Shown here: piece after piece, positions 45,441-54,397 of the stretch
How positions within the stretch are numbered: the stretch's first letter is position 1
Layout: every line of letters starts with the position of its first letter
Source of the DNA: Peptacetobacter hominis
GTDB lineage: Bacteria > Bacillota > Clostridia > Peptostreptococcales > Peptostreptococcaceae
Length of the DNA: 64,000 bases
Direction: 5' to 3'
NCBI RefSeq assembly: GCF_006861675.1
Contig: NZ_SGJB01000011.1
Span: forward strand, 1 to 64,000
Notes under the pieces: model-generated
What the model saw: only the letters and a program-made list of their open reading frames with translations
Told to the model about the DNA's origin: nothing
Database searches by the model: none
Translations under genes and position numbers: made by a program

Positions 45441-45954
45441 GCGCTAGATTTACTTCTATAAAAATCATACTTTATAGACAAAATAAAGAATAATAGCTAT
45501 ACTCCTATTCTTTTACTTCATAAGATATAATAATTCTTCTTATCATAATAATATTGATCCAACTTAATTTGCAAATTTTATTTAAATTTTTATTTTTTAC
45601 TTTTTTAAATGTATTGTAATCACTTTAATATATATACGTATATCATTAAATCACCTTTATACTTATATGCAAAGTAATATTATTCTCACTTTCTAACTTT
45701 TACTATTTTTCCATCATAAGTTAGTATACATCTATGTCTATTCCTATTTAGTTATATTCAATTTCCCTATAATTTAGTTGAAAATATAAAATTTATTTTC
45801 TTACTAGTTACTCTACTTTTTCATAACTTATTCTTTTGATATGTTTTTAAGAAAGATTATCCTCATTATTTTTAATACTACTTTATTTTCTGTTTATAAT
45901 TTAAATTCTTCCTAAGAAATTTTTTATGATTTCTACTGAGAACTTGTATAATGG
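45441..45954. other. 510-bp AT-rich region, no intact gene
   Basis: Very AT-rich, stops in all frames. On the minus strand near 45720 a short stretch reads R-C-I-L-T-Y-D-G-K-I-V-K-V-R-K, which could be a relic of a gene, but nothing around it extends the reading. No named feature. Confidence 0.5.
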
Positions 45955-45959
45955 ACATA

Positions 45960-46650
45960 AAAAGGACTCCCTCAGTAAAACTGGGGGTTCTTCATTTGAC
46001 GCCTATAAGACTCATCTTACAGCTACGCTTCAAAGCGTATGTCGGTCCGCCACTTGCTAACTATTTCTGGTTACCCGTAAACGGGTCTACAACGTCAAGC
46101 GTTAGCTATTCACTTATCATATCTTCTCTCAGTTGATTTTCTATATATTCCTCTATTCTTTTTATATCTTTTCCTGTTGTATCAACATAATATCCTCTAC
46201 ACCAGAACTATCTGTTTCTATATTTATACTTCATGTTCCCCCATCTTTCATATATCATTAAACTGCTTTTTCCCTCCAGAAATCCCATAAATCCTGATAC
46301 CGACATTTTAGGTAGTATTTCTACAAGTATATGTATATGATCTGGACAGGCTTCTGCACTAAGCAAATTTACACCTTTCCATCGACATAATTCTCTCAGT
46401 ATTCCTCCTATTTCCATTCTTTTTTCTCCGTAGAATACTTTTCTTCTATATTTTGGTGCAAAAACTATATGATATTTGCAGTTCCATTTTGCATGTGATA
46501 AACTATGTATGTCGTTCATTTTACGACCTATTTTTGATAATTTTTTGCAGTTGGCTGACCGCAATTATATATTATCAAAAGGAGTTTCTTTTGTTAAAGA
46601 CTCAAAACTAAAAGCTTTACTGGACCCCCAGTATAACTGGGGGTTTTCTA
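45960..46650 (-). mobile_element. IS200/IS605-type insertion sequence
   Basis: A TnpA-only element. Subterminal hairpins of the IS200/IS605 kind bound it: CCCTCAGT / ACTGGGGG at 45969-45987 and CCCCCAGT / ACTGGGGG at 46625-46643. Such elements move as single strands and have no terminal inverted repeats or target duplications, so outer limits are approximate. No TnpB is present. Confidence 0.75.
46106..46519 (-). pseudogene. tnpA: IS200-type transposase TnpA, interrupted by an amber codon
   Basis: Y1-HUH transposase. From M-N-D-I-H-S-L-S-H-A-K-W-N-C-K-Y-H-I-V-F the reading runs through the HUH motif D-H-I-H-I-L and then meets an in-frame TAG (46208-46210) after K-Y-R-N-R. Reading on in the same frame gives the expected C-terminus F-W-C-R-G-Y-Y-V-D-T-T-G and E-E-Y-I-E-N-Q to a TAG at 46106, where the catalytic tyrosine should be. 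No frameshift, so a single base change (or suppression) inactivates it. Confidence 0.85.
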
Positions 46651-46655
46651 TATAC

Positions 46656-46686
46656 AAAAAGACTAGTAATTAAACTAGTCTTTTTT
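46656..46686. terminator. Bidirectional terminator by the DUF2806 gene
   Basis: AAAAAGACTAGT / ACTAGTCTTTTTT, 10-12-bp stem with an AATTA loop, next to the stop of the gene at 46693. Confidence 0.8.
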
Positions 46687-46692
46687 ATTGAA

Positions 46693-47673
46693 TTATAACT
46701 TTATTTTCTTCTCTACATAAGAATTAATATCATCCCTCCATATAACATCTACATATTCTACATTAACATCATTTCTGTTAGTAGTACATTTTGATTTTAT
46801 TACTTTTCCTATATTTTCAAGAATAGAAGTTTTATAATCCTTTTCAATCAAATTATATATTTCAGATCCTATTCTTGTTAAGGTTATTATATTAAATGAT
46901 AACTTATTTTGACTTCTATTATTTATAAACATCACTTTATCAGCATAAGGGATTTCTATTTTTCCACCTGAAAAAATAGAATAATTTAAATCTGTATTTA
47001 TTAAATTTAATTCCTTTAACAAATTTATATCATGTAAAGATATACCATTTTCATTTAAATATTCTTTGTCGTTTACAACCATAAAAGTTCCACTTAATTT
47101 AATCGATAGGTTAACAAATTTACTAAATAATTTAGCCTCATTAGAAGATATATTTCTTAGAGTTTCTAGTGTCCTAATAGAATAAGAATTAGGCTTTACA
47201 ACTTCGTCCGATAGTATTTTAGACCATAAAATTTGCATTTCTTCATTAGATACATCTTGAGATATATTAATAAATCTTGTCATCCAGTCAGTATCAACAG
47301 TTTCTTCTGTTACAGTTGAATTTTTTTCAATAAACTCGATTGATTTACTTATTATACTGTCTAAATTTATTTGCTTTTGAATCTCTCTCTGTATCATAGT
47401 TTCTATAGCCCTTGTTTCAATAGAATTTCCTTTTATTTTCATTTCAAAATCTTCATTTGTAATAAGCAATTCATTTTGTCCATCCATTAAATTCTCTTGT
47501 AACGTTTTAATTGTATAAGAACTGGTCCCTGATATTTGTTTCATTCTATATGATTCCGCTTTTGCATTAAGTACTACTCCTAGTGGTCTATATAAACCAC
47601 CGATTCCCTTAGATACTTCTTCTATTAACTTTGTTACAGGTTGAGAAAAACCTGTCAAATCTTTTAATTCCAA
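46693..47673 (-). CDS. DUF2806 domain protein (TTG start)
   Basis: A 326-residue soluble protein resembling the DUF2806 family: an N-terminal segment with a glycine-rich K-G-I-G-G-L-Y-R-P, the central W-x-x-R-F-I-N-I-S-Q-D-V-S-N-E-E-M-Q-I-L-W-S-K-I-L and L-R-N-I-S-S-N-E-A, and a beta-rich C-terminus. Start: GGAGGG lies 7 nt before a TTG at 47673; the ATG two nt upstream is out of frame. Function unknown; relatives often lie in accessory or defence-like regions. Leu codons mostly TTA, AT-rich. Confidence 0.7.
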   Translation of the reverse strand: MELKDLTGFSQPVTKLIEEVSKGIGGLYRPLGVVLNAKAESYRMKQISGTSSYTIKTLQENLMDGQNELLITNEDFEMKIKGNSIETRAIETMIQREIQKQINLDSIISKSIEFIEKNSTVTEETVDTDWMTRFINISQDVSNEEMQILWSKILSDEVVKPNSYSIRTLETLRNISSNEAKLFSKFVNLSIKLSGTFMVVNDKEYLNENGISLHDINLLKELNLINTDLNYSIFSGGKIEIPYADKVMFINNRSQNKLSFNIITLTRIGSEIYNLIEKDYKTSILENIGKVIKSKCTTNRNDVNVEYVDVIWRDDINSYVEKKIKL

Positions 47674-47699
47674 GACATATCCCTCCTTTATAACATATT

Positions 47700-48400
47700 A
47701 TAACAATTTTTAATACTATAATCAAAAAATATATCTATTTTGAAATTTTATCTAAATAATTCTATTTTTAACACTTAATTATATCAAATACAATAAATCA
47801 TGTATTTTTAATTTTATCATATTTAAAATTTTATTTTTGTCAATTGTTTTAAGTTTATATTCTACTATTGCTTCGTTTTGTTTTTTAATTAGAATTATAT
47901 ACTAGTCACTTATCAATCTATTTATATCTAAATAATTTTTTATTTATGATATAATTTTTAATTTCTAAATAATAATAAAGCTTCCTATTTCTAAGGTAGT
48001 TTTCACTAACTTATTTATACACCCTAAGATTGTTTTAAATATATAAAATTGTCTCTTCTTATTATTACCATATCCTTACTTTATTGTAAAATAATTTATA
48101 ATAGTAAAATCATACTCATTATCTACATAAAAAGTTTCTCTATTCACAAATTATATCCATCTTAATACTAATTTGCTGTATCCACCATACTTACTACAAT
48201 ATTTACATGTATAGTTTCCACTCTAAAACAGTAATCTTGTACACTTCGTATTTTGTATGATTTTTTATCTTTTGAGCATTTTTCTCTTATCTTATTAGTA
48301 TTCCTATTGGTATTATCCTATCAACTTAGTTTTTTCTACTCCATAAATAGATTTATTCTCCCAGGAAAAATATTATTTATATGGAAAAAAGATAGTAATA
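47700..48400. other. 0.7-kb AT-rich decayed region
   Basis: No intact ORF. On the minus strand a short piece (48151-48213) reads Y-T-C-K-Y-C-S-K-Y-G-G-Y-S-K-L-V-L-R-W, reminiscent of an HNH-type zinc finger, but the flanks are full of stops. The whole stretch looks like decayed accessory DNA between the DUF2806 gene and the SDR relic. Confidence 0.5.
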
Positions 48401-49008
48401 ATGAAAGATGTCGTTATTTTAAGTGATGCTAGTCAAATAAGCATTGCTATTACAAGAAGAATCGGATATGGCAAAAGAATTTGTAATTGGAGACATAGAT
48501 ACGGATAATACACACAAAACCGAAAATATTTTTAAATAAATCATATGTTGCAATATCAAGCCAATCAGGTCATCGAATGAAACAACTTTCTGCTTATGAA
48601 GATAAATTGCTGGCATGTACTCCAACAGAATATCTTCTAAAACTTGATTTACTTAATCCGAAAAATATAAAAGACACACTTCACGCATATCAGATTACAA
48701 AACGATGCAATGAAAAACGTGTACTGTCAGAATCAGTTAAATGGGGTAAAAATGGTGCAAGAATAAATTCCATTTCTCCAGGAATTATTGTAACTTCCCT
48801 GGCAATCGATGAATTCAATGGCCCAAGAGGAGATTTTTATAAAAATATGTTCGCTAAATGTCCTGCTGGTAGACCTGGTACTTCTGATGAGGTCGCAAAT
48901 GTTGCTGAGCTTCTTCTCTCTGAAAGAGGAAACTTTATCACAGGATCTGATTTTCTTATAGACGGCGGTGCAACTGCATCTTATTTCTATGGAGATATTG
49001 ATATATAA
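48401..49008 (+). pseudogene. SDR-family dehydrogenase with internal deletion
   Basis: An ATG at 48401 begins M-K-D-V-V-I-L-S-D-A-S-Q-I-S-I-A-I-T-R-R, the classical SDR N-terminus but with the glycine motif damaged. A frameshift near 48460 and loss of about 80 codons follow. From 48540 the frame resumes as S-Y-V-A-I-S-S-Q-S-G-H-R-M and runs to N-S-I-S-P-G-I-I, G-R-P-G-T-S-D-E-V-A and the C-terminal F-L-I-D-G-G-A-T. The Y-x-x-x-K catalytic pair is partly altered. A relic of an intact oxidoreductase; transcription orientation opposite to MATE. Confidence 0.85.
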
Positions 49009-49030
49009 TTATATATTTTTTATTATCATA

Positions 49031-49069
49031 AAAATATGGCGGGACTAAATAAATTTCCCGCCATATTTT
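49031..49069. terminator. Terminator between SDR relic and MATE gene
   Basis: AAAATATGGCGGGA / TCCCGCCATATTTT, perfect 14-bp stem; works for both convergent ends. Confidence 0.85.
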
Positions 49070-49074
49070 ATTTA

Positions 49075-50436
49075 TTAACTTATTTTCTCTTTAAAATCTA
49101 TTTTTCTGAAAAGATATGCTCCAACAAACAGTATCAAAAGATTGCTTATATTCATTGCATGCCATATAGCCTCACTTCCAAATCCTGTAGCCATTTTGAA
49201 AAACATTATAACTGGAAGTCTTATTGCCCATAATCTGGCTGTTTCCATTATAAAAGAAAATTTTGTTTTTCCACAGCCATTGAATACTCCAACATAATTC
49301 TGGAAAAGCGCCATAAGAGGCATAGTTACAAGTACCCAGATTATATAGGACATAGCTTCCTTTTGCGTATTTACATCATTGGTAAGCATTGTTATTACTG
49401 TCTCTCTTATAGGAAAGACTATTGCACATCCTACAAATGCCATTATCAGACTCAGATTTCTGCTTACAACGTATGATTTTTCCGCTCTTTCTGTATTTCC
49501 TGCTCCTATATTCTGTCCTACATATGCAGCAAGTACAGATCCTATAGCTATTACCGGAAGAAGCATCATACTCGAAATTTTGTTACCTACAGTAAATGCT
49601 GCCGTAGTCACTTCACCATAATCAAGAACTATGGTATTCAGTATAAGAAATCCGAATGAACTAAGAGCCTGACTAAGCGCTGACGGCATCGCTATATATG
49701 TAAGTCTTTTTACTTTTTTCATATCCTTTATCTTCAGATCTTTTCTTCCAAGTTTCAATGGCTCCTTTACTACAAACAGGAACCATATACAGGCCGGTGC
49801 AATCAGAACCTGACCTATCATTGTTGCAAGACCTGCTCCAAATACTCCCATTCCAAATCCCTGTACAAACGTAGCTGTCAGTACAATATTCACAAGAACC
49901 GCACTTATCTGAAGTATTACCGGAGTTACTGTATCACCCTGAGATTGACGTACCGCCTGAAATGCAGCAAATATCATTGCAAATACCATTTCCATAGATC
50001 TTATTCTGACATACTGCACCGAGTAGTCAAATACAAGGCCCTCAGCTCCCATAGCCTTAAGAACAAACGGACATACAAAATATAAAGATACGTTTATTAT
50101 AAGTCCAAGTATAACCGCAAGTACAAACAGTATTCCCGCATATTCCTTTGCTTCCTTTAATTTATCGGCTCCCAAAAACTGGCTTATTACAGCTACACCA
50201 GCTATGGAAAGCCCTATTCCAAATGATACAAATATATTTATAAGTGGCCACGTTATGGAAATACTCGCCTGTGCTGCCACTGAATTTTGCATCTGTCCTA
50301 TGAAATATGTGTCTACAAGTTCATTGAAGGCCTTCATAAAGTTAGCTGCAAAAACTGGAAGAGCCAGTATTATAAACGATTTGTATATATTAGGTTCGTA
50401 CAGAAGAAGATCTGTATTATCTCTTTTTTTTCTCAA
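49075..50436 (-). CDS. MATE-family efflux transporter
   Basis: A 453-residue protein with twelve membrane segments and MATE signatures: F-N-E-L-V-D-T-Y-F-I-G-Q-M at about 42-54, Q-S-Q-G-D-T-V-T-P-V, Y-V-G-Q-N-I-G-A-G-N about 310, and the V-F-N-G-C-G-K-T motif near 390. Expels drugs or cationic compounds using Na+ or H+. Length and ends are complete, unlike its neighbours. Specificity unknown; it neighbours the resistance region but codon use resembles the core genome. Confidence 0.92.
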   Translation of the reverse strand: MRKKRDNTDLLLYEPNIYKSFIILALPVFAANFMKAFNELVDTYFIGQMQNSVAAQASISITWPLINIFVSFGIGLSIAGVAVISQFLGADKLKEAKEYAGILFVLAVILGLIINVSLYFVCPFVLKAMGAEGLVFDYSVQYVRIRSMEMVFAMIFAAFQAVRQSQGDTVTPVILQISAVLVNIVLTATFVQGFGMGVFGAGLATMIGQVLIAPACIWFLFVVKEPLKLGRKDLKIKDMKKVKRLTYIAMPSALSQALSSFGFLILNTIVLDYGEVTTAAFTVGNKISSMMLLPVIAIGSVLAAYVGQNIGAGNTERAEKSYVVSRNLSLIMAFVGCAIVFPIRETVITMLTNDVNTQKEAMSYIIWVLVTMPLMALFQNYVGVFNGCGKTKFSFIMETARLWAIRLPVIMFFKMATGFGSEAIWHAMNISNLLILFVGAYLFRKIDFKEKIS

Positions 50437-50553
50437 ATATATCCCCCTTACTATATAATTATTTTATTCGCAAACATTATCCTTATATAGAATATCATAT
50501 GGTTATAAATTTTTAAATCCTAAAAATATTAATGTATTATTTTCAAAAAAACA

Positions 50554-50585
50554 TCCCCTCTGTAATAATTTCATTTACAGAAGGG
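50554..50585 (-). terminator. Terminator-like hairpin upstream of MATE
   Basis: TCCCTTCTGTAA / TTACAGAGGGGA stem followed by seven T residues on the minus strand, positioned after the VOC remnant. Confidence 0.75.
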
Positions 50586-50630
50586 ACATTATCTATTAAT
50601 ATATTAAATTTATAATATATCCATTTTTAT

Positions 50631-50711
50631 TTACACTCCATAAGTTCAAGACATACTCCATCTTTCATGACAAACGCTATTGTAAGATGTTCATCTACAA
50701 CTATCTTGTTG
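50631..50711 (-). pseudogene. C-terminal fragment of a VOC/glyoxalase-like protein
   Basis: About 26 codons on the minus strand reading K-I-V-V-D-E-H-L-T-I-A-F-V-M-K-D-G-V-C-L-E-L-M-E-C-K-stop. The pattern I-A-F-V-x-D-x-D-G-x-x-L-E-L is that of a VOC/glyoxalase C-terminus. The rest is missing; the upstream sequence is SorC-like on the other strand. Confidence 0.55.
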
Positions 50712-50748
50712 TGAAAAACTTTTCACATCTTGGAATTACCTCATCACT

Positions 50749-51051
50749 GTGATACAGATAAGGAATTTCCCATCTGTTCCCGATTTGGCAACTGAAGCAA
50801 GATTTGAGAAAAAACTTCAGAAAAAGAATGCAGTAGGTATGATACTCGGATATTATTACGATATAAATGGTAATTTTATACAATCAGATTCCGATTATGC
50901 TATTCAAATTCCTATAGAATCCATAAGAAAGACAAAAAATGTAATAGGTATAATAAACGCAAGAGTCAATAAAAATGCGGCTATTGGCGCTTTAAATACA
51001 GGTCTTTTTTCTCATATAATAATAAGTGAGGCCGTATCATCTGAAATATAA
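50749..51051 (+). pseudogene. C-terminal fragment of a SorC-type sugar-binding regulator
   Basis: Open for 100 residues but starting inside a domain, without a fitting RBS: V-G-M-I-L-G-Y-Y-Y-D-I-N-G-N-F-I and I-P-I-E-S-I-R-K-T-K-N-V-I-G-I-I-N-A-R-V-N-K-N-A-A-I-G-A-L-N-T-G-L-F match the ligand-binding domain end of SorC-family repressors. The DNA-binding N-terminus is absent. Ends before a good terminator, so it was the 3' end of a gene. Confidence 0.6.
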
Positions 51052-51055
51052 AAAT

Positions 51056-51080
51056 AAAGGTGCTGAAAATCAGCACCTTT
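51056..51080 (+). terminator. Terminator after SorC fragment
   Basis: AAAGGTGCTGA / TCAGCACCTTT, perfect 11-bp stem with T run. Confidence 0.85.
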
Positions 51081-51128
51081 TTAAGTTTATATACCTTTTA
51101 ATATTTATATTTAGTTTCAATATACATT

Positions 51129-51923
51129 CTAGTACACACTAAGTATAGATGTATAATTAGAATCTCTGTATAGATGGTCAAAATATGAATGTGCAGAAAC
51201 ATACCCTATTCCCAGTTTTTGATTTTTTTCATCAACTATCTTGTACTGATCAAGGGATTTTCTTGCTCTTTCTCTATCCATATCTGTTTCTGATTTGTAA
51301 TACTCTCTCTTATCTTCAGGAATATTTTTCACATATGCAGGTTTCATAAAATATCTGGCGTCATTAACTTTATGTTCATCACTAAGTTTCTTTAGAGTTT
51401 CTCCATTTTTTCTGTGCATTATATGGTCATCGTATTTGTAGTGATGAGCTATGTGAGTAACACTTCCAAGTTCTTTTTCAAATTTAAGTATTGTCTCTTC
51501 CATAAGTTCATAATGAGTTCCCTCTTTTTTATCTTTATCTGCAAGTATCAATATATTTTTATCTTTTATTCCTAATTCATATAAAGCAGCTTTGAATTCA
51601 TTATTTCTAAGCTCTTCTTTTTCCTTTCTGCTCAATCCCCAGAATCTAGGATTCTTCATAAATACATTAACTCCTGAACCATCAGATACAAGCACAATAT
51701 ACACATTGTCCGCTCCACATTCTTTAATTGCGTTTGTAATTGCACTTACTCCCCAAAGTACCTCATCATCCTGATGCTGAGGATAGAATACTACATGGTC
51801 CCTGAATCTTTTTCCATCACTATACTCGACAACATTGAATTGAGCGGTTAACGATTTATCCGCCAATCCCAGAAAAAGTATCAGCATTATAACTATAAAT
51901 ATATTTCTTCTCTTATGTTTCAT
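51129..51923 (-). CDS. PIG-L family deacetylase, membrane-anchored
   Basis: A 264-residue protein from the ATG at 51923. N-terminal basic residues and a hydrophobic segment (about 6-20) suggest a signal anchor. The zinc motif H-Q-D-D-E is at about residues 50-54, and the family H-x-x-H text appears as I-A-H-H-Y-K-Y-D-D-H. LmbE-like enzymes deacetylate N-acetylglucosamine-linked or other amides; the substrate here is unknown, and the membrane anchor suggests an outside or envelope target. Confidence 0.85.
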   Translation of the reverse strand: MKHKRRNIFIVIMLILFLGLADKSLTAQFNVVEYSDGKRFRDHVVFYPQHQDDEVLWGVSAITNAIKECGADNVYIVLVSDGSGVNVFMKNPRFWGLSRKEKEELRNNEFKAALYELGIKDKNILILADKDKKEGTHYELMEETILKFEKELGSVTHIAHHYKYDDHIMHRKNGETLKKLSDEHKVNDARYFMKPAYVKNIPEDKREYYKSETDMDRERARKSLDQYKIVDEKNQKLGIGYVSAHSYFDHLYRDSNYTSILSVY

Positions 51924-52130
51924 AATTATCACCTCGTTATCATAACAAATAAAATTTACTTATGTATCACTTATAAAAATACTTTTACAATAGTATTTAT
52001 CGTTACTGTATTTTTCAATAAATTTTTTATGTATATAATATTAGAGGTTCTTTCTTAAATAGTTCTGAATTTTTTCACAAGAATAATTAATTATTGTAAA
52101 CTATTTCTTAGCAATTATCACAAACATAAA

Positions 52131-52169
52131 AAAGCTATCACATTAATTCTAAATTATTGCGATAGCTTT
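52131..52169 (-). terminator. Terminator of GNAT gene
   Basis: AAAGCTATCGCA / TGTGATAGCTTT stem followed by TTTTAT on the minus strand. Confidence 0.8.
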
Positions 52170-52209
52170 CTAATCTAAACTATTTATTTTGTTGTATAAA
52201 TTCTGATAT

Positions 52210-52728
52210 TTATCTGATTTTCTGATAATAGTAATTCAGTATATGACCAAAGAATTCTCTCTGGTCTATATATTCAAATCCTATTTTTTCTATAACTCTT
52301 TTTGAACCGATGTTTTCAGGATATGCAAGTGCTATGAGTTCTGAAAGCTCAGTGTTTTCTTTTGCATACTTCATAACTTTTTCCGCTGCTTCAGTTGCAA
52401 ATCCTTTGCCCCAGAATTCATCATCAAAAGCATACATTATCTCAGTCTTTCCTGCTTCTTCAAGAAATCTGAGACCTGAATATCCCATGAGTTTTCCACT
52501 TTCTTTTTCCTCAACGGCAAATACACCGTATCCTTTTTCAGTCCAGTGCTTTTCAAAAGAATTCAGAATCCTTTGGACATCTTCACATGTCTTACCTTCT
52601 CCTGAGCCAAGATATTTTGTTACAATCGGCTTTTTCATTATGTCGTAAAAAGGCTCAGTATCTTCATCTTTGAATCTTCTAAGAATCAATCTTTCTGTGA
52701 ATATGCTTTTATTATCCATACATATCAC
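52210..52728 (-). CDS. GNAT acetyltransferase (RimJ/RimL type)
   Basis: A 172-residue protein of the Acetyltransf_3 group: N-terminal T-E-R-L-I-L-R-R-F-K-D-E-D, central E-I-M-Y-A-F-D-D-E-F-W-G-K-G-F-A-T-E-A (the acetyl-CoA loop with R/Q-x-x-G-x-G/A equivalent G-K-G-F-A), and C-terminal N-I-G-S-K-R-V-I-E-K-I-G-F. Acceptor unknown. It follows the amidohydrolase by 16 nt. Confidence 0.88.
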   Translation of the reverse strand: MICMDNKSIFTERLILRRFKDEDTEPFYDIMKKPIVTKYLGSGEGKTCEDVQRILNSFEKHWTEKGYGVFAVEEKESGKLMGYSGLRFLEEAGKTEIMYAFDDEFWGKGFATEAAEKVMKYAKENTELSELIALAYPENIGSKRVIEKIGFEYIDQREFFGHILNYYYQKIR

Positions 52729-52744
52729 CTCATAAATAAATTAT

Positions 52745-53959
52745 CTATATATATCTTACGCCATTAGAGTATACTTTTTTACCGTTTAAGAATACTGTAT
52801 CTATATTGTGGACACAGCTTATGTCCTCGCTTAAGTCTCCTTTTACAACTGTTATATCAGCTATAAGACCTTCTTTTATCATTCCTAGTTCTTCCTCTCT
52901 TCCAAGAACTTTTGCAGGGTTTGCAGTTGCAGTCTGTATAGCCTGAACAGGTGTTATTCCATATTTAACCATAAGCTCCATTTCTTCAGCTATTGGAAGT
53001 ACTGGTGCTCCATACATTACCATATCACTTCCTGTACATACAGTTACTCCTGTATCGTAAAGTTTTTTGAAGTTATCTCTGTATGCTTCATACGCCGGCT
53101 CATAGAAAGCAAAATCTCTCTGTTCTTTTGCCGCAACAGGGTCATTAAACACATCCGCACCTTTTGCAAGATTTTCACTGCATACCTCATAAAGATAAGT
53201 ATATGCAAACATTGTAGGAGTCCATGCTATTCCTTTTTCTTTCATCTGTTTTGCCTGTTCAACTGTAAGGAATGTACCGTGCTCTATTGTATCAAAACCT
53301 GCATCTATACACATCTGTATTGACGGATGAGTTCCTGCATGAACAACGCATTTTATTCCTCTTCTCTTGCATTCATCAGCTGCTACATCAAGTTCCTCCT
53401 GAGTATATTCAGGTATATGTGATCTGTGGCTTGTAAGAACTTTAACCCATTCAGCGCCATCTCTTACCTGAGTTCTTATTTCTTTTCTTATAGCCCATGG
53501 TCCGTCGACCTGTATAACTTCATCCCAGCAGTGTCCTCCTGTCATACACATTCCCGCATCGACATGAGTTATTCTAGGTATAGTTATAAATCCTTTATCT
53601 TCAGCCATTTTTAGAGTTTTACATACTCCTTTTGGAGAATAACAGTCTCTTATACTTGTGATACCTTTTGTAAATGCAGCCTGTGCATGCTGAAGTGCAT
53701 ACATCATTATCATCTGATCGTTGTAGTTGAAACTGTCAGGCTGGCTGTACCAGTATCCAAGATGTGCGTGCATATCACACATACCAGGAATTATTGTAGC
53801 ATCTCCGTAGTCTTCACATTTTTCATCAGGATATGCTTTTAGTATATCCTCTTTTTTACCTACTGCTTCTATGATTCCTCTTTCATTAACATAAACAGCA
53901 GAATCTTCAAGAACCGTTTTCCCATCACCTGTTATAATTCTCTTTGAACTTAATATCAT
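52745..53959 (-). CDS. Amidohydrolase family protein
   Basis: A 404-residue metal-dependent hydrolase: D-M-H-A-H-L-G metal motif at about residue 62, V-H-A-G-T-H-P and I-E-H-G-T-F later, and T-G-S-D-M-V-M-Y-G as the fourth ligand site. The C-terminus T-V-F-L-N-G-K-K-V-Y is the beta-sandwich tail. Closest pattern is imidazolonepropionase/prolidase-like amidohydrolases; the substrate is not fixed. In a unit with the downstream GNAT gene. Confidence 0.88.
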   Translation of the reverse strand: MILSSKRIITGDGKTVLEDSAVYVNERGIIEAVGKKEDILKAYPDEKCEDYGDATIIPGMCDMHAHLGYWYSQPDSFNYNDQMIMMYALQHAQAAFTKGITSIRDCYSPKGVCKTLKMAEDKGFITIPRITHVDAGMCMTGGHCWDEVIQVDGPWAIRKEIRTQVRDGAEWVKVLTSHRSHIPEYTQEELDVAADECKRRGIKCVVHAGTHPSIQMCIDAGFDTIEHGTFLTVEQAKQMKEKGIAWTPTMFAYTYLYEVCSENLAKGADVFNDPVAAKEQRDFAFYEPAYEAYRDNFKKLYDTGVTVCTGSDMVMYGAPVLPIAEEMELMVKYGITPVQAIQTATANPAKVLGREEELGMIKEGLIADITVVKGDLSEDISCVHNIDTVFLNGKKVYSNGVRYI

Positions 53960-54119
53960 CTATGCCACCTCTGTTTTTTAGTAAATTTTAAATTTTACAA
54001 AAATAATTATATCACAAATTTAACAATCTATGGGTGTATTCAATTAATCTATATAAAAAAGCTATTGAATATATAAAATATATAACAGTTTGTTATCGTT
54101 GAATTTTTCAATAAATGAA

Positions 54120-54143
54120 AAAGCGCGCCCCGCGGCGCGCTTT
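54120..54143. terminator. GC-rich perfect hairpin
   Basis: AAAGCGCGCC / GGCGCGCTTT, 10-bp perfect stem with a CCGC loop, poly-T following on the minus strand. Very GC-rich for this genome. Confidence 0.7.
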
Positions 54144-54322
54144 CCCTAATTTAAGTTTACCAGACTTAAACCATAAAGTTAAAAAACTAAAAAAAGGAGT
54201 TGTTTCTATGAAAAAAACAACAGCAACTTAATTTTATCATATATGGATAAAGTCTTCAAGTATTGTCACTTCAAAATAAAAACTTATTTCCTCTAAATAG
54301 CATCAAAATATTTTATAATATA

Positions 54323-54360
54323 ACAGACTTCCTATTTTTATAATCAAAAAGGAAGTCTGT
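54323..54360 (-). terminator. Terminator of apeB
   Basis: ACAGACTTCC / GGAAGTCTGT, 10-bp stem downstream of the apeB stop on the minus strand; the tail is T/A-rich. Confidence 0.75.
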
Positions 54361-54397
54361 CATTATTTATTTAATATATATTCTGTTTAAATCTTTA

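Larger units (their letters stand above)
53960..54397. other. 0.44-kb intergenic region with strong hairpins and a tiny ORF
   Basis: AT-rich spacer between the apeB terminator and the amidohydrolase start. It contains a perfect GC-rich hairpin (54120-54143), a 7-bp stem TTTAAGT / ACTTAAA (54150-54170), and at 54209 an ATG after AAAGGAG that gives just M-K-K-T-T-A-T-stop. No gene is visible. The A-rich and hairpin layout is compatible with a small RNA or leader; not proved. Confidence 0.5.

Noticed and set aside
45441..45954. A gene relic around R-C-I-L-T-Y-D-G-K-I-V-K-V-R-K on the minus strand.
   Set aside because: The reading cannot be extended on either side; too short to name.
48151..48213. 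A zinc-finger text C-K-Y-C-S-K-Y-G-G on the minus strand, maybe an HNH nuclease.
   Set aside because: Only about 20 codons are readable, the flanks are full of stops and no H-N-H residues are seen; recorded only as decayed DNA.
54209..54232. The seven-codon ORF M-K-K-T-T-A-T as a real gene.
   Set aside because: Too short to support; it may be chance in an A-rich stretch, so it is mentioned in the intergenic entry only.
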